Below are positions 45,347 to 56,845 of a stretch of DNA of 64,000 nt, in pieces. The notes beneath the pieces were generated by a model. That model saw only the letters and a list, made by a program, of their open reading frames with translations. It did not search any database and was not told where the DNA came from. The translations under genes were made by a program, and so were the position numbers. How positions within the stretch are numbered: position 1 is the stretch's first letter; each line of letters begins with the position of its first letter. Location of the stretch: assembly GCF_033115175.1 (NCBI RefSeq), contig NC_084836.1, positions 68,619,297-68,683,296 on the forward strand, read 5' to 3'. Source of the stretch: Lepus europaeus. Lineage: Eukaryota; Chordata; Mammalia; Lagomorpha; Leporidae.

Positions 45347-46011
45347 ACGCTTTTCACGTATCAATTCATGCATCCTTAACGAGCCTGGCTATGAGAATGA
45401 CAAGTGCCCTGTCCCACACCTGTCTCCCCGTGCCCGGTGTCCCCTTAGTGTGGGAACTGGCTGTTTCCCACCAAAATGTCTCCCCATATAGCGCACAGCT
45501 CAGTGCAATCTAACCAGGTCTCTTTGTGAGCGCAGAAGGCATCATGGTATATACGGATAGTGTGCTTTGAAAACAGCCCAAAGACAACGAAAGGGCTCCG
45601 AGCTGGCGAGCTGTGTCTGCAGCACGCAGGCCCGGCCTGGCTGCCTCTCTAACAGGTGCTCCCGCAGCGCTGGTGGTCAGGGTGTTCACTGGCTCCACCC
45701 ACTTACTGTGCCCCTTTCTCCTGCTCTCCAATAACAGAATTTGAGAGAGAAAACCAGAGCAACCCCTCTGCAAACAACAAAAGCAAACCCACCCGGCTCT
45801 GGCGGGCCAGCAGATTTTAAAGTCTGCACTTGTAGGCAGGGAAGTCCCTAAATGTTAGCGCTTGCTCTCGGCCTGGCTTTCGGTGCCGCGGTCCCGCTTC
45901 CCCAGCCACAAGCTTGGGCACCCAGGGGCCGCCTCCGGCTCTGACCCCCCCACCCCACCCGGTCTCCAGCGCACATCCAGGCGCTCGGCTCTGGGCTGAA
46001 ACAACACCACA

Positions 46012-46038
46012 GCACAGACGGTTTATACAGACTTTATT
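46012..46038 (-). terminator. Candidate polyadenylation site
   Basis: On the minus strand AATAAA (46033-46038) is followed about 15-20 bases later by a GU-rich stretch (GTCTGTGCTGTGGTGTTGTTTC), the usual downstream element. Best candidate 3' end for the SLC4A8 transcript. Confidence 0.5.
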
Positions 46039-47120
46039 TCCCACCCATCGAGGCCAGCGCACGAGTGTGGGCAGGCCAGGTCCACGCGATGCGCGTCCCG
46101 GGTCCCAGCCCTACGCGCGCGGAGGGCAGGGGAGGGGGCTCTGTCGCTAGCACACACAGCTACGGGACTGTCACAAGGTTCTATTTACACCAGGGAGGCG
46201 GACAGGGGACGCTTCCTACGCCAAAAATATATGCTTTGGACTCTAAAACAAAAATATCTCTATGTCTACGTGAGGGCTACTAGAAACAAGGACGTAGAAA
46301 ACACAGAAACGTACCAGCTCGCGGGCTGTCCCCTCCCGTGGGCCGCCCGCCCCGGGGCCTGGGAGGGCAGCCGGATCTAGCCAACCCGACAGACACAGAG
46401 AGACAGCAGAGGCCGGGGAAGAGAGGACGAGGAGGGTCCTGGTGTCTTATCGAAGGAAAGGACTCGCACGCTCCGTTTGCTGCTGTGGCGGCTGCCAAAG
46501 TTCTTGCACCTGTCAAAGACCCGTGCGCCCCGCCCACTTCCGCTGCGCACACGGGGCGGGGCTCCGGTCACTCAGGAGCCGACAGGAAGTCCCGCCTTTT
46601 CCAAGGCCGACAGGCGGTAGCCTTGAGACAAACGCCAGGCTCTCGGTCTCTGAAGAAATCCGGAACCACGCGTTCTTCTGAACTCTCGTACACGAAGCTT
46701 CCTGCAGCGTCCCTCGCCCCTCTCCGCGTGACGGAGCGACCCCGCGCCTCTCTGGACTGGGACAGTTACCTTCCTCGCTGATAAAGAAATGCTGACTCGG
46801 CCAACCGCCATCGCCCTGGTCGGCGTTCCGAGATCAACGTGCCGGCAGCCAGGAAGAATGGACTCAGCAGAAAAATCGCTTCCACTTGGCTCTGGAATGT
46901 CTTTCTCCTGTGCACACTGAACCGCAGCTGAGCCTGTGGCCTGGGGGATCCTCAGCCCCCCCGCCCCGCCCCCAGGAGCTAACCAGGAAGCCCCTTTCTC
47001 AGAAGCTCCCGGCTCGCACGGCGCCGCTGACGGAGAACTGGGAGACGGAGGGAAAGGCGGGGAGGGGGGGGTGTTTGAAAAAGCCGAGGCGGTGAAGGGG
47101 GGGGGGCGCCTGGATGATGT
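46020..47120. promoter_or_regulatory. Orphan CpG-dense block
   Basis: CpG-dense, repeat-free DNA. At 46535-46596 it has an ETS/GABP site (CACTTCCG at 46535-46542; GCGGAAGTG on the minus strand), an SP1 GC box (GGGGCGGGGC around 46553) and AGGAAGTCCCGCC (46584-46596). It overlaps the predicted SLC4A8 3' end. Open frames across it resemble no protein I know. It could be a promoter for a non-coding or antisense transcript. Confidence 0.45.
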
Positions 47121-47234
47121 CCCAGTCACCAGCCTGGGCCCGCTCCAAGGATTCCTACCTGATGGGAGGCCCAGCGGCTGCAGTCAAAGGAATGTCGAGA
47201 AAGCTGGGAATGGGCACGCGGTGCGGTGGGTGGC

Positions 47235-47466
47235 GCATCCCAGGTCAGGCGGCCTGGGTTTGAGCCCCATTCAGGCTTCCTACTAATGTGCGCCCTGGGA
47301 GGCAGCAGGTGACTGGCGCCCCTGCCGCCCATGTAGGAGACTTGGATGGAGTTCCTGGCCCCTGCCTTCAGCCTGGCCCACTCCATGCTGTTGTAAGCAT
47401 TTGCGTAGTGAACCAGCAGGTAGGAGACCTCTCTCTCTGATCTCAAATATGTATATTTAAAAAAAG
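47235..47466 (+). repeat. Old C-SINE in SLC4A8 3' region
   Basis: GGCCTGGGTTTGAGCCCC ... CCCATGTAGGAGACTTGG ... GAACCAGCAGGTAGG, short AT tail. Confidence 0.7.
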
Positions 47467-50400
47467 AAGGCGGCGGCGGCTGACAACATTCAATGTCAAT
47501 GCAGAGTTCCTGGACATCTTGCGAGGATGTGGCTTGGAAACCTGAGAAGTCAGAGGACAATGTAGTAATAAACTGGCAGAGCGACTGTTTAAAAATCCTA
47601 GGAGGCGGTGCGTACTGCCTTGCAAAAGGGACACCGAGGAGCTGAGCCAACGGCCGAGAGACCACGCACAGCGCTTCTGATGCTAGTTGAGAAGAAAGCC
47701 AGGGCCCTGCAAACCCAGCTCCTCCGCTGCCCGGAGAGCCGAGTCAGGAGCCCAGGCTCGGACAGCAGCAGGTGGCTCTATCACGGCCCAGGCTGCAGAG
47801 CTGCAGGAGCAGAAGATGGGGCAGACCTGCAACTTTGGGCTTTGGATGACCGGAAACCACAGATTCTCCAGAGACCTCCCGAAAGTCACAGTGGTCAGAG
47901 CCTCACCTGCCAACCACGCCTGGGCTTTAGCACTTGCCAGATTTTTAAAAAGACTTAGGATGAATTTAGAGGCCAGCCACATCCCAGTCGAAGAGAAGCA
48001 GTGACTGCCGTCTTAGGGAGCCCCTCTCTCCTACAGGCGAGTTTCTACAAACAAGGGAACGGGGGCCAAGAGCTGAGTCCTGCCCTCAGGCACGGGACAC
48101 GACCCACCTCTAGCCACAAAGAGCCGGTGTGGAGTCTTGGCCACCAAACACAGCATGGCATAGTCTGCTGGCTTCCCCTTCTCTCTAGACCAACTGCCCC
48201 CTAAAAGTCCTGGCTTGGAAGTGACCCACTACTTGGCAGCTGTAGCTCTTCTCCCTCAGGGCCGTGACCCCACCGGCTTCTCCCCTCCTGCCTCCACCCC
48301 ACTGGCTCCCAGGGCCCCGGTCCTGCAAGGGTTAGGCACAGGAACCACCTAAACACCTGTGTGCCTTCCTCCCCTAAAGCAGTGTCTCCTCGTGTTGGGC
48401 GTAACCGCCATTTCCTATACCTGTACCTGCATGAACTTGACCTCATGCTACTGGGCAGAGAACTCTGAGATCAGATTCCCTGGCTCAAAGAGAGATTACA
48501 TTTGTTCGCCGCCCCACAGCTAGGTGCCAAAAGCTTTATAACCAGGAAATCTCACGGCTACACTCTCATTCGCCAACTCATAACGTGTACATGAACACAC
48601 AGATTACACACACGTTGCTGCCTTTCTCCCACTCCCAGCGTCCTACCCCCAGTACTACTCAACTCGAGCTCCTCTCCAGGCCTAACCAAGAAAGCAGCAG
48701 GAATGGGGCTGAGTGTTTGGTGGGGTTGAGAAAGAGCAGAAAATGAGAGTGGGGAACGGTTCCTCCCATTGAGATGTGGCAGAAGTGAGGGTGGTTATTG
48801 AGAGTGGCTTCAAAGGGTTGGCACAGCCTTCCAAGTAGCTACCATTCCTCAGGTGCAGTGACCTGGGAGGGTGTGGCTGGGGAAGGAAGGGCACTGCCCA
48901 GCACTCCCTCGGGGCAGCCCAGCATACGGGAGGCAGCGAAAGCCATCAGACAGCTGTTTCTCAGTGACACTGTCATCCGGCTTCCTTGCATCACGGGCAT
49001 GATGGGCTCCCCGTGCTACATTCCCTGGCCATGCTGGGGCTAGGGAAGTGGGTAAAGTATCACCAATGCCCCCACCCCCGGAGGGTGGCAGGAAAAGATG
49101 GAAGGATCAAGATGGAGTAGCAAAGGGCAAATGTTCTCGGAGAACAAAGAAGATGAAAAAGAGGCAAGGCTAGAGGAAGCAGCCAGAGGAGACAGGGAAA
49201 AGTCAGCCAGAGAGATTTTCCCACTGACAGGTTGCTTCTAATTTCTGCAAATTTGGGAGGTCAAGGGCTATAGTTATCCTATCCAAACTGAAGCAGTAAG
49301 ATGTAAAGCTTTGGCTCCCCGAGATTTTACTGCCCTCCTGTTTCAAAGCAGCCTGCCCGATCCCACCACACCTTATGAAAGGAAGCCAAGGCAGCCCCTC
49401 CAAGAGCCTTGTGAACAGAAATCGGTCAGACCAGGAAGACAGCAGGACGACACCCAGCGCGAGGCTGCTTGTTCACGGCAGGCATCCGTTCTGAGTGGTT
49501 GGTGTCTGTCCTGTACCAGCTGTTAAACACCTTAAAAATCACCACTGTGCTGAGATCATTGTGACCCTAAAGGATAGGGAAATAGGAAAAAAATGCAGCA
49601 TTCTTCAGCGTCAAAGGTCTTTAGAGTAAGACTAGAATGCACTAAGATGCTTTAAGAGGCAAAGGGATACAGAATTCAATAAAGTGATGTCGGTTCTTCA
49701 CCTATGCAAGGAAATCACACCAGGAGAATTTCCCACTACGCCACGATATTCCAGGACAAGAAACTGGAAGCGTGATCAGATGCTCCGGCTCTCATTCTGT
49801 GTGCAAAGGAACGAGGGCTCTGTCTGCAGGCCCCTGGCATCCATCACAACAAGAGGAGAAGGGAAAACCCATAAACACAGCCTCGAACTAAACACCAAAA
49901 TGAATTCCATCGCTTACAGTTCACTCGCCAGTGTTGCTTTTTAACCTCTGAGAGGCAACACATTCGTCAGCGACAAGAAATCCATCATGAGAAGAAACCA
50001 TATGGCTGAAGTGGCTTTGGGCCACTGGGCTTGTGCTGGCCTGCCACTGAGGCAGCTAAGGAGACAGACACGAGAGCTCTCTCCAGATGGCATCCAAGTG
50101 TATCTTCAAGACACAAACAGTCCCGCAGAACGATCAGCGATGACACACACCCCTCCCCTACTACTCACAAACACGAAATCTCCCCTAGCTATCCAAAAGG
50201 CAGGTGCTACGACAAATCGTCAGCCCAGGACACTCCTGCAGGCGTCTAAACTAATTCCTTCTGGACAACTTAAGCTCATTCTCTTACTCAAGGGAAACCA
50301 GGAGAAACTGCCCATCCTCACTCATCACCATGGATTTTCCCGAACCTTTTCCTACCTAAGCTGAACAACTCAGGGTGCCTCTTAGCCCTTGTTTCTTCCA

Positions 50401-51001
50401 AGGTGCTCACCGAGGGCATGAGGGAGACGCAGCCAGCTGCGAGGCTGCAGCAGGAGGTGTGGCCAGTGCCCTGATGGCTGGCCCTCCTGTCTGCCTCTGT
50501 TCTAACCAGCGTCCCCCAGGGCTGCCCACGAGCCTGCAGACCCTAACAGAACTGGACAGCCTTCCCTTTTCTCTCCGTCCCTCTCCAACTCCCCCACCCA
50601 CGCCAGCCTTTAGGAAGAGGGACCTCAGTGACACAGTGCGTCCACAGGGCTCAGCAGGCCAGCAGAGATGCCACAGAAAATGGCTGGGACATGGGAAGCT
50701 GGGTCTTCAGTGGCGGCAGTTCTGAAGTGAGAGAGAGGAAGTGGAGGAGGAGGAGGACCCGCAGGAGGTGGGCTTCCCCAGCGTTCACGTCTGGTGACGG
50801 ATGGCTGCTGGTCGGGATGGCTGGCTGCCCTCCGCTGCACGCCACGAGGAACTGATCGCTTCGGCATGGCGGTGAGATGGCCACGGACAGGACCAGACCT
50901 GGCCTTGCTTCTTCTCGGAGAGACCCGCTGTTTTTTCTGTAACCAGCACTTCCCCCGAGGCACGCACCTCATGGCCCAAATCTTCTATCCTGCGGAGACT
51001 C

Positions 51002-51014
51002 TTAGTTGAAGAGA
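51002..51014 (-). CDS. SLC4A8: SLC4A8 terminal coding segment (SLFN and stop)
   Basis: The acceptor CACTTTTCTTCAG| is followed by T CTC TTC AAC TAA. Joined to the AG left by the previous exon this gives AGT-CTC-TTC-AAC-TAA, encoding S-L-F-N-stop, the known last residues of SLC4A8. Only 13 bases of this exon, including the stop, are coding; the rest is 3' UTR. The phase match and residue match make this secure despite its size. It is too short to be found by ORF calling. Confidence 0.93.
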
Positions 51015-51901
51015 CTGAAGAAAAGTGTTACAATGAGACAGAAAGGGGGACACATGACTCATCCCCGCTCTGAACACAATGCTTTGAAGATATCACCACA
51101 ATTTGGATCTGGCAATATTTTAAGTTCATTTACAAGTAGACTAGTTCTCGCCTAAAAATAACCACGTGCGTTACACATCTCCACAGCTGCCTGGATTTTC
51201 CTCTGCAGGAAACAGGATTCTATATTTCACTCATATCCAGCACACTTTTGTCCATTCGATGAGGAAACAACCCTCCACTTCCGCCCACTGGTGGCCTTGG
51301 CTTTTCTAGGCACTTTCGTAGGCGGTGTGACCAGTGAGGTGCCTCCCCGTGAGGCAGCCCTTAGACCCCATCTCACTGCTGAGTAAGTGCATTGCCAAAA
51401 ACACGGCCTGCCCAGTTATACAGGAATTACCTGTCAATGATTAATTACCTGTTTCTAAAATAACAGTTACAATTTAACATTTCAAATCTCTGCTTGGCAA
51501 TCATTCTCACTGTGGAACAGGTTAAATAGGTTAAGGTCTGTTTCAATACTTTTAACTCTAGCTGAACATGCTAGCAATTTTCCAGTTTCTGTGGTTGTGG
51601 TAATCAGAAAAACGCCCTTCAGCTGAAGTGAGAACCACAAAGAGGATTATGGGAGCTAAGTAGATAAAGCAATTTTACATCCACCTCGGTGGGCAGCTTG
51701 ACACAGCTTCTCTGTCCAAATATTTGGAAAACATTTTTACGGTTCTTAGGCCTATAGCTTTTCTTGTTGGGTTACCGATGGTCTAGGAAGGGCTATTTAT
51801 TACACAAATTCAATTGTACAACTAAAACATATCTTAGGTTTAGTACTACTGTCACTTTCGCATCTAGAAATACATAAAATTATAAAAATTAGTCTCTTTA
51901 C
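51015..51901 (-). other. SLC4A8: SLC4A8 last intron
   Basis: Intron of 887 bp bounded by GTAAAG and TTCTTCAG. AT-rich, with no interspersed repeat recognised. A CTCF-like sequence with one mismatch (CGCCCACTGGTGG) lies at about 51286-51298. No other feature seen. Confidence 0.8.
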
Positions 51902-51997
51902 CTCTTTTCCTTTGTACTTCCAGGATTCATACTGAGAGCTTTCCAGACCGTGGTTTTAGGCATTTCATCCGAAATGTTGATCTCAGAGGGATCACAT
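51902..51997 (-). CDS. SLC4A8: SLC4A8 penultimate coding exon (96 bp)
   Basis: The acceptor GGTTTCAG| completes an arginine codon, then CDPSEINISDEMPKTTVWKA, LSMNPGSTKEK, and AG of a serine codon. The donor is AG|GTAAAG. 'CDPSEINISDEMPKTTVWKAL' is the diagnostic SLC4A8 C-terminus; SLC4A10 has the related 'INISDEMSKTALW'. The cytosolic tail is presumed regulatory or partner-binding. If the donor is not used, an in-frame TAA follows after one arginine codon, so intron retention would give a product ending KEKR instead of KEKSLFN. Confidence 0.97.
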
Positions 51998-52429
51998 CTG
52001 AAACCAAGGCTCATGACAGTGACTGTCTCACATGCCAAATGCATTCCTCCGTCTCCAACGACCACCCCTCCCCACCAGAAGGAAAAAGGCTGGGTGTGAG
52101 GCAGCCCAGCCAACAGCTCTCAAGAGCTCTGGGAACCGGATGGAACCTGGCCCTTCTTCCTTCAGTCTCTGTGGATGGAATGGAAAGAGGCTAGGTGGCC
52201 ACAAGGTAGTGCTCAGGGCCGGGCTGGTGTGTCGGCTGTGAGCCTGGATGCAGGGCCTCCCTGGCTCTGATGGCCACTTCCTGAGTGCTCCCTGTGTGCA
52301 AGGCACCCTTCCCTCATTCTCCCACTTACACAGCCCAGCCTTTTCCATTTGTACTTTACAAAGACTCTCATGCTCTGTCTTAGCTCTCCTCACTAGCACA
52401 GCACCATCAATACCACTCTGATCTTAACC

Positions 52430-52540
52430 AGCACTGCAATGGAGACTAACACCCTCACTTGGAAGAAACAGAAACGGAAGCTCACAGAGCTGACAACCCA
52501 AGGTCAAACAACAGGCAGGGATAAACCCAAGGCCTCGGCC
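52430..52540 (+). repeat. MIR fragment
   Basis: GAAACGGAAGCTCACAGAGCTGACAACCCAAGGTC matches the MIR core. Confidence 0.45.
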
Positions 52541-52727
52541 AGTGCTGATGTGAGAGCCCCAAAGTACCCTGAAGGTCTCTCCAAGCCGGACTCTCTCCTC
52601 AAGTGTCAAGAGAGGAAGCAGCATCCCGCGAGGGAGGGAACATTGCTCTTACGTTCCCACCAGAGACTCCAAAGCCGATGGCTCCTTCCATGACAACCTG
52701 TAGAAGGTTTATTAAGAGCCAAAGAAA

Positions 52728-53044
52728 AGGACCAGTGTTGTGGCACAGCAGGTTAAGCCACTGCCTGTGATGTCAGCATCCAGTATGGCTGCCAGTTCAA
52801 GCCCCAGCTGCTCTATTTCTGATCCAGCTCTCTGCTGTGGCCTGGGAAAGCAGTAGAAGATGGCCCAATGCTTGGGCCCCTGCGCCCACATGGGAAACTC
52901 AGATGGAGTTCCAGGCTCCTGGGCTTTGGCCTGGCATAACTCTGGCAGTTGCGACCATTTTGGGGAGTGAACCAACGGATGGAAGATATCTCTCTTGATC
53001 TCTGCCTTTCTCTCTGTAACTATGTCAAATAACTAAATCTTAAT

Positions 53045-53050
<6 letters not shown>
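52728..53050 (+). repeat. C-SINE type A in SLC4A8 intron
   Basis: GGACCAGTGTTGTGGCACAGC head, short (CT) region, AAATAACTAAATC tail. Confidence 0.9.
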
Positions 53051-53098
<48 letters not shown>

Positions 53099-53100
53099 CC

Positions 53101-53133
<33 letters not shown>

Positions 53134-53136
53134 AAC
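53051..53136 (+). repeat. (GA)n microsatellite
   Basis: About 86 bp of GA dinucleotides with one AACACC interruption, grown next to the SINE tail. Confidence 0.95.
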
Positions 53137-54059
53137 ACTTCCATAATGTTCTCCATGGCATAAACTACCACCAGATCAAGGATCCAGCAGTCAATCTGCC
53201 AGAGTCTGCATGACCCAGACAGAGCCCCACTCTCTACCCTCTCAGGCTCCCTTGGACTTCTAGGCCCCTCCAGTGTGTGTGTACCTCTTCCTGAGAAGAA
53301 ACAAGATGCCAAGAGTCAACCTACACACTGACGGCTTTAACTCCCTGTGATCTGTGGTGAGCAACAGAGAAAAGAACTTTTTGTGACCCGCCCCTCCCCC
53401 AGGACAGTTCCCCTTTGGCTCCAGGGCTCCAGGTGCCATGAGCCAGGTTGGAACTGGTTCTTTCTGTCTCCAAAGGTTTGCCCATGCATGGGAATTTCAT
53501 GTCTCTGAGGCTGAGAACTCTCTGGAAATAAAGACCCTATCCTATTCATTCTCAGAAGGTAGCAAAGACAGAAGGAACACCGGTTTGAGGGACAGACGGA
53601 CTAGGCTTTGAATCTTAGTTTTTCTACAAGCAGCCCTGTAACCTTGGAGAAATGACCCCAAACCCTCCAGGCCTGTTTGCTTACTCCTTGAAGTGTGGCT
53701 CAGGAGGCTGGCACCTGGGGGCCACTGTACAGGGGAGCAGGCCAGGAAGCCTCTATCTAGTCCAGTCCCGGCCCAGAGAGGTGCTCAGAACGCCGCTACC
53801 CTCGCCTCTCCTCTCGCTGCGATTCCCAGCGTGTGGAATTACAGTGCCTGGCACATCATAGGAATTCAGTAGGCAATGAGATGGCAAAGATATTTTCACT
53901 GGGGAGAAACTGGGAGGCCAGATGCTTAGCTCGTGATGCCAGTGCTGCATCCGAGATGCCCCGCCCTGCAGGTGGATATACAGAATAACCCACCCGCCTC
54001 CTGCAGGTGGACATGCAGAGTAACCCCAAACAGGGCACTCTGGGCGCCTGGCAGTTTAC
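53137..54059 (-). other. SLC4A8: SLC4A8 intron stretch
   Basis: Single-copy with a MIR-like piece at about 53600-53690 (CTTTGAATCTTAG...TGTAACCTTGGAGAAATGAC). No exon seen. Confidence 0.5.
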
Positions 54060-54151
54060 CTGAAGCTGCTGTTCTTCCCAGGACTGCTTAGTAACTTCCT
54101 GCTCTCTAAGGGGAACTTGTCTCCTCCCACCTCCAACATTTTCTCAGCCTC
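54060..54151 (-). CDS. SLC4A8: SLC4A8 coding exon (92 bp, cytoplasmic tail)
   Basis: Follows acceptor CTTTTCTTCCAG| and ends at TTCAG|GTAAAC. It encodes EAEKMLEVGGDKFPLESRKL, then LSSPGKNSSF, plus two bases (AG) of an arginine codon completed by the next exon. Acidic 'EAEKML' continues directly from the KEEE end of the previous exon. The human tail, from memory, reads NISC where rabbit reads NSSF, so this short linker is variable while its flanks are conserved. The intron to the next exon is about 2.1 kb and holds MIR-like and SINE DNA. Confidence 0.95.
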
Positions 54152-54583
54152 CTGGAAGAAAAGGAGACATTAGACCAAGACAGACACGAGTCTTCTTTAA
54201 CTTCCCATTCTTCTAATTTCCTCTCACATATACTCTCAGTGATTACTGTCAGGATCTTTCGTAGATTCGACTCATCACAGAAAGGGCCAACCAGATACAG
54301 ACACATGGAACAGTGTTGGGGGAAAAACAAAGAATCAGAATGTGAGTAAGCCCTGAGATCCCACAACCAGTTTACTGGGAAGAACATACTCAATTATATC
54401 ACGGGGCACATTTAGCAGAATCTGAATAGTGGGAAATTCTGGAGGTCAAAGATCCACTTTCTTCAACAAAAGGGAAAACAAATGGAAAGGAAGCTCCTAG
54501 AGAGATTTAAGAATGATAGCAACCAATGGTAATATATGGACCATGACTGTCTTTAAATTCTTGCTCAAATAAACATGTTGTTG

Positions 54584-54922
54584 GGGCCGGCGCTGTGGCA
54601 TATTGGGTAAAACCACCACTTGCAGTGCCAGCATCCCATATGGGTGCCAATTCAAGTCCTGACTGCTCCACTTTCTATCCAGCTCTCTGCTATGGCCTGG
54701 GAAAGCAATGGAAGATGGCCCAAGTCCTTGGGTCCCTGCACCCACATGGAAGACCTGGAAGAAGCTCCCGGTTCCTGGCTTTGGATTGGCACAGCTCCAG
54801 CCATTGCAGCCATTTGGGGAGTGAACCAGTGGATGGAAGACCTCTCTCTCTCTCTCTCTCTCTCTGCCTTTCCTTCTCTCTCTGTGTAACTCTTTCAAAT
54901 AAATAAATAAGAATCTTAAAAA
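54584..54922 (+). repeat. C-SINE type A in SLC4A8 intron
   Basis: GGGGCCGGCGCTGTGGCATATTGGG head to AAATAAATAAATAAGAATC tail. Confidence 0.93.
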
Positions 54923-55048
54923 AATAAAATAAACTTGTCATTAATAATAACAATCAGGCAGTTGGAGAAATGTAAGTACTGTTCTTTCTACCTTTGTATA
55001 TGTTTAAAACGTTTCATAATGTATATTTTAAAAATTAATTTCACTAGG

Positions 55049-55352
55049 GGCTGGTGCCATGGCTAATCCTCTGCCTGCGGTGCCAGCATCCCATATAGGC
55101 GCTGGGTTCTAGTCCCAGTTGCTCCTCTTCCAGTCCAGCTCTCTGCTGTGGCCCGGGAAGGCAGTGGAGAATGGCCCAAGTGCTTGGGCCCCTGCACCCG
55201 CATGGGAGACCAGGAAGAAGCACCTGGCTCCTGGCTCCGGATCAGCACAGCGCCGGCCATAGCGGCCATTTGGGGGGTGAACCAATGGAAGGAAGACATT
55301 TCTCTCTTTCTCTGTCTCTCACTATCTATATCTCTACCTGTCAAATAAATAA
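55049..55352 (+). repeat. C-SINE of mixed A/B character
   Basis: GGGGCTGGTGCCATGGCTAATCC head joins type B body features (GGAGACCAGGAAGAAGCACC) and a CTGTCAAATAAATAAAAAAT tail. Confidence 0.88.
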
Positions 55353-55384
55353 AAAATAATAATTTCACTAATTTAAAGGAAATA

Positions 55385-55714
55385 GGCCGGCGCCGTGGCT
55401 CAACAGGCTAATCCTCCGCCTTGCGGCTCTGGCACACCGGGTTCTAGTCCTGGTCGGGGTGCCGGATTCTATCCCGGTTGCCCCTCTTCCAGGCCAGCTC
55501 TCTGCTATGGCCCGGGAAGGCAGTGGAGCATGGCCCAAGTCCTTGGGCCCTGCACCCGCATGGGAGACCAGGAGAAGCAGCTGGCTCCTGGCTTCGGATC
55601 AGCGTGATGTGCCGGCTGCAGCGGCGATTGGAGGGTGAACCAACGGCAAAAAGGAAGACCTTTCTCTCTGTCTCTCTCTATCCACTCTGCCTGTCAAAAA
55701 AAAAAAAAAAAAAA
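55385..55714 (+). repeat. C-SINE type B, young
   Basis: GGCCGGCGCCGTGGCTCAAC head, CTGTC-poly(A). Duplication AAAGGAAATA (55375-55384, 55715-55724). Confidence 0.94.
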
Positions 55715-55946
55715 AAAGGAAATAACCTCAGAGGAAAAAAATATGCATAAAGATTTTCCAGTATATAATTAACAAAACCCAAAACAACTTAAAAATCTTA
55801 ACAAAGGAAGAATGTTTAACTTAATTAGGAGACAATACTATAGAATTTTGGTATTCATTAAGATAACCAACATGATTATTGTATAAAAACATGAAAGTAT
55901 GAAAGGTTGGAGGAAAAAAATCAAAACTTATACAGATAATACTTGG

Positions 55947-56068
55947 GGGGCTTCAAAACATTCATGGAAATGCATATTATGGGAAAGCTGTGCATGGTTT
56001 CAATTTTTTTTGCACCAAAGTAAACTTATCTTTGAGTTCTATTTTCCACAAACTGCATGGAATTCCTA
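55947..56068. mobile_element. Palindromic MITE-like element, copy 3 (partial)
   Basis: GGGGCTTCAAAACATTCATGG at one end, TTTTTTTTGCACCAAAGTAAACTTATCTT in the middle, and TTCTATTTTCCACAAACTGCATGGAATTCC at the other. Same family as the copies at 6.1 kb and 59.8 kb. Followed directly by a SINE 3' fragment. Confidence 0.5.
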
Positions 56069-56180
56069 GCTCCTGGCTTGGGCCAGGCACAGCTCCTGCC
56101 CTCGTAGCCAGTTAGGGAGTGAACAAGCAGATGCAAGAACTCTCTGTCACCCTGCCCTTCAAACCCTGCCCTTCAAATGA
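56069..56180 (+). repeat. C-SINE 3' fragment
   Basis: TAGCTCCTGGCTTGGGCCAGG ... GGGAGTGAACAAGCAGATGC; 5' two thirds absent. Confidence 0.7.
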
Positions 56181-56707
56181 TAAACAGAGTTGTGAAAAGC
56201 CCATTTCAGGCGCCACTAGCTATCTGGGAACGCGTCAGCTCATCACGTTCTCGGGCTGGTGTTTTCATTTCAGTATACGTTCTCTGTTTGCTGTGTCCCT
56301 AGTGTCCACCATGCAGGCGGCCAGGGGCCGAGGGCGGAGGGAGACAGAGGAACGGAAAGCCCTCTGCAGGTTATCCTTGTGGGGTGCCCAGCCCAGCAAT
56401 CAAGTGTCAGAAAAGCGTCCACTTTATCTGCTTGTCCAGGTATACCTTTAGGAAGAACTGGGTCTGATAATAAGGGCAGACTCCACGTTGCTATTCTAGA
56501 TGTGAGCTTGGTCTGTCGACTGTAGGCCAAGGGAAAAAGAACCGATTATCAACTCTGAAAATGAAGGACAGATGGGAGCAAGGTGCCTTCAACCGTGCTC
56601 AGCTGAGACCATCCCGAGCTAAGCCTCTCTTCCCAGCTCAAGCCCAGGCCCTCCCTAGGCTCTGTGCAGTGAGGCCCTGTGGGCATGGCAGGTGCAGCGA
56701 CTCTGAC

Positions 56708-56845
56708 CTCTTCCTCCTTGGCCTTCTTCTTGGCATCGTCCAGCTTCTTCTTCTTGCTCTCAGGCATGAGGTCGTCTAACCAGCTGAGCTCGCGCTTAGA
56801 GAAACAGAGATCCATGACTTTCCTGACAAAGACCAAGGCCAAAAC
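56708..56845 (-). CDS. SLC4A8: SLC4A8 coding exon (138 bp, start of the cytoplasmic C-terminus)
   Basis: Encodes 46 residues in phase 0, beginning [20 protein letters not shown], followed by [10 protein letters not shown] and a lysine/glutamate-rich tail ([16 protein letters not shown]). The end of the last membrane span leads into the start of the cytosolic C-terminal tail. '[11 protein letters not shown]' together with '[12 protein letters not shown]' matches SLC4A8 rather than SLC4A7 (ESKKKKEDDKKK) or SLC4A10 (KKKKLEDAEKEE), and this is the main paralogue discriminator. The acceptor TTCCTCCAG| is good. The donor GAG|GTCAGA is weak (C at +3). Confidence 0.97.

Larger units (their letters stand above)
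46012..51001 (-). other. SLC4A8: Predicted SLC4A8 3' UTR
   Basis: From the stop codon down to the first AATAAA hexamer I can find on the minus strand (46033-46038), about 5 kb with no other gene recognised. It is inferred to be one long terminal exon; long 3' UTRs are usual for neuronal SLC4 genes. It contains an old SINE fragment (about 47235-47466) and a CpG-dense block (46020-47120) that is odd for a 3' UTR. A shorter transcript ending at an unrecognised signal, or a separate transcript at 46-47 kb, cannot be excluded. Confidence 0.45.

Noticed and set aside
46572-47129. 185-codon minus-strand ORF in the 46-47 kb CpG block
   Set aside because: No recognisable domain, other frames in the same block are also open, and the sequence is low-complexity Pro/Ser at the start. 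Kept only as part of the orphan CpG island.
51898-52113. Treating KEKR followed by TAA at 51898 as the true SLC4A8 C-terminus
   Set aside because: A GTAAAG donor precedes the stop, and a downstream acceptor restores the known SLFN ending in the right phase, so the read-through end is at most a retained-intron form.
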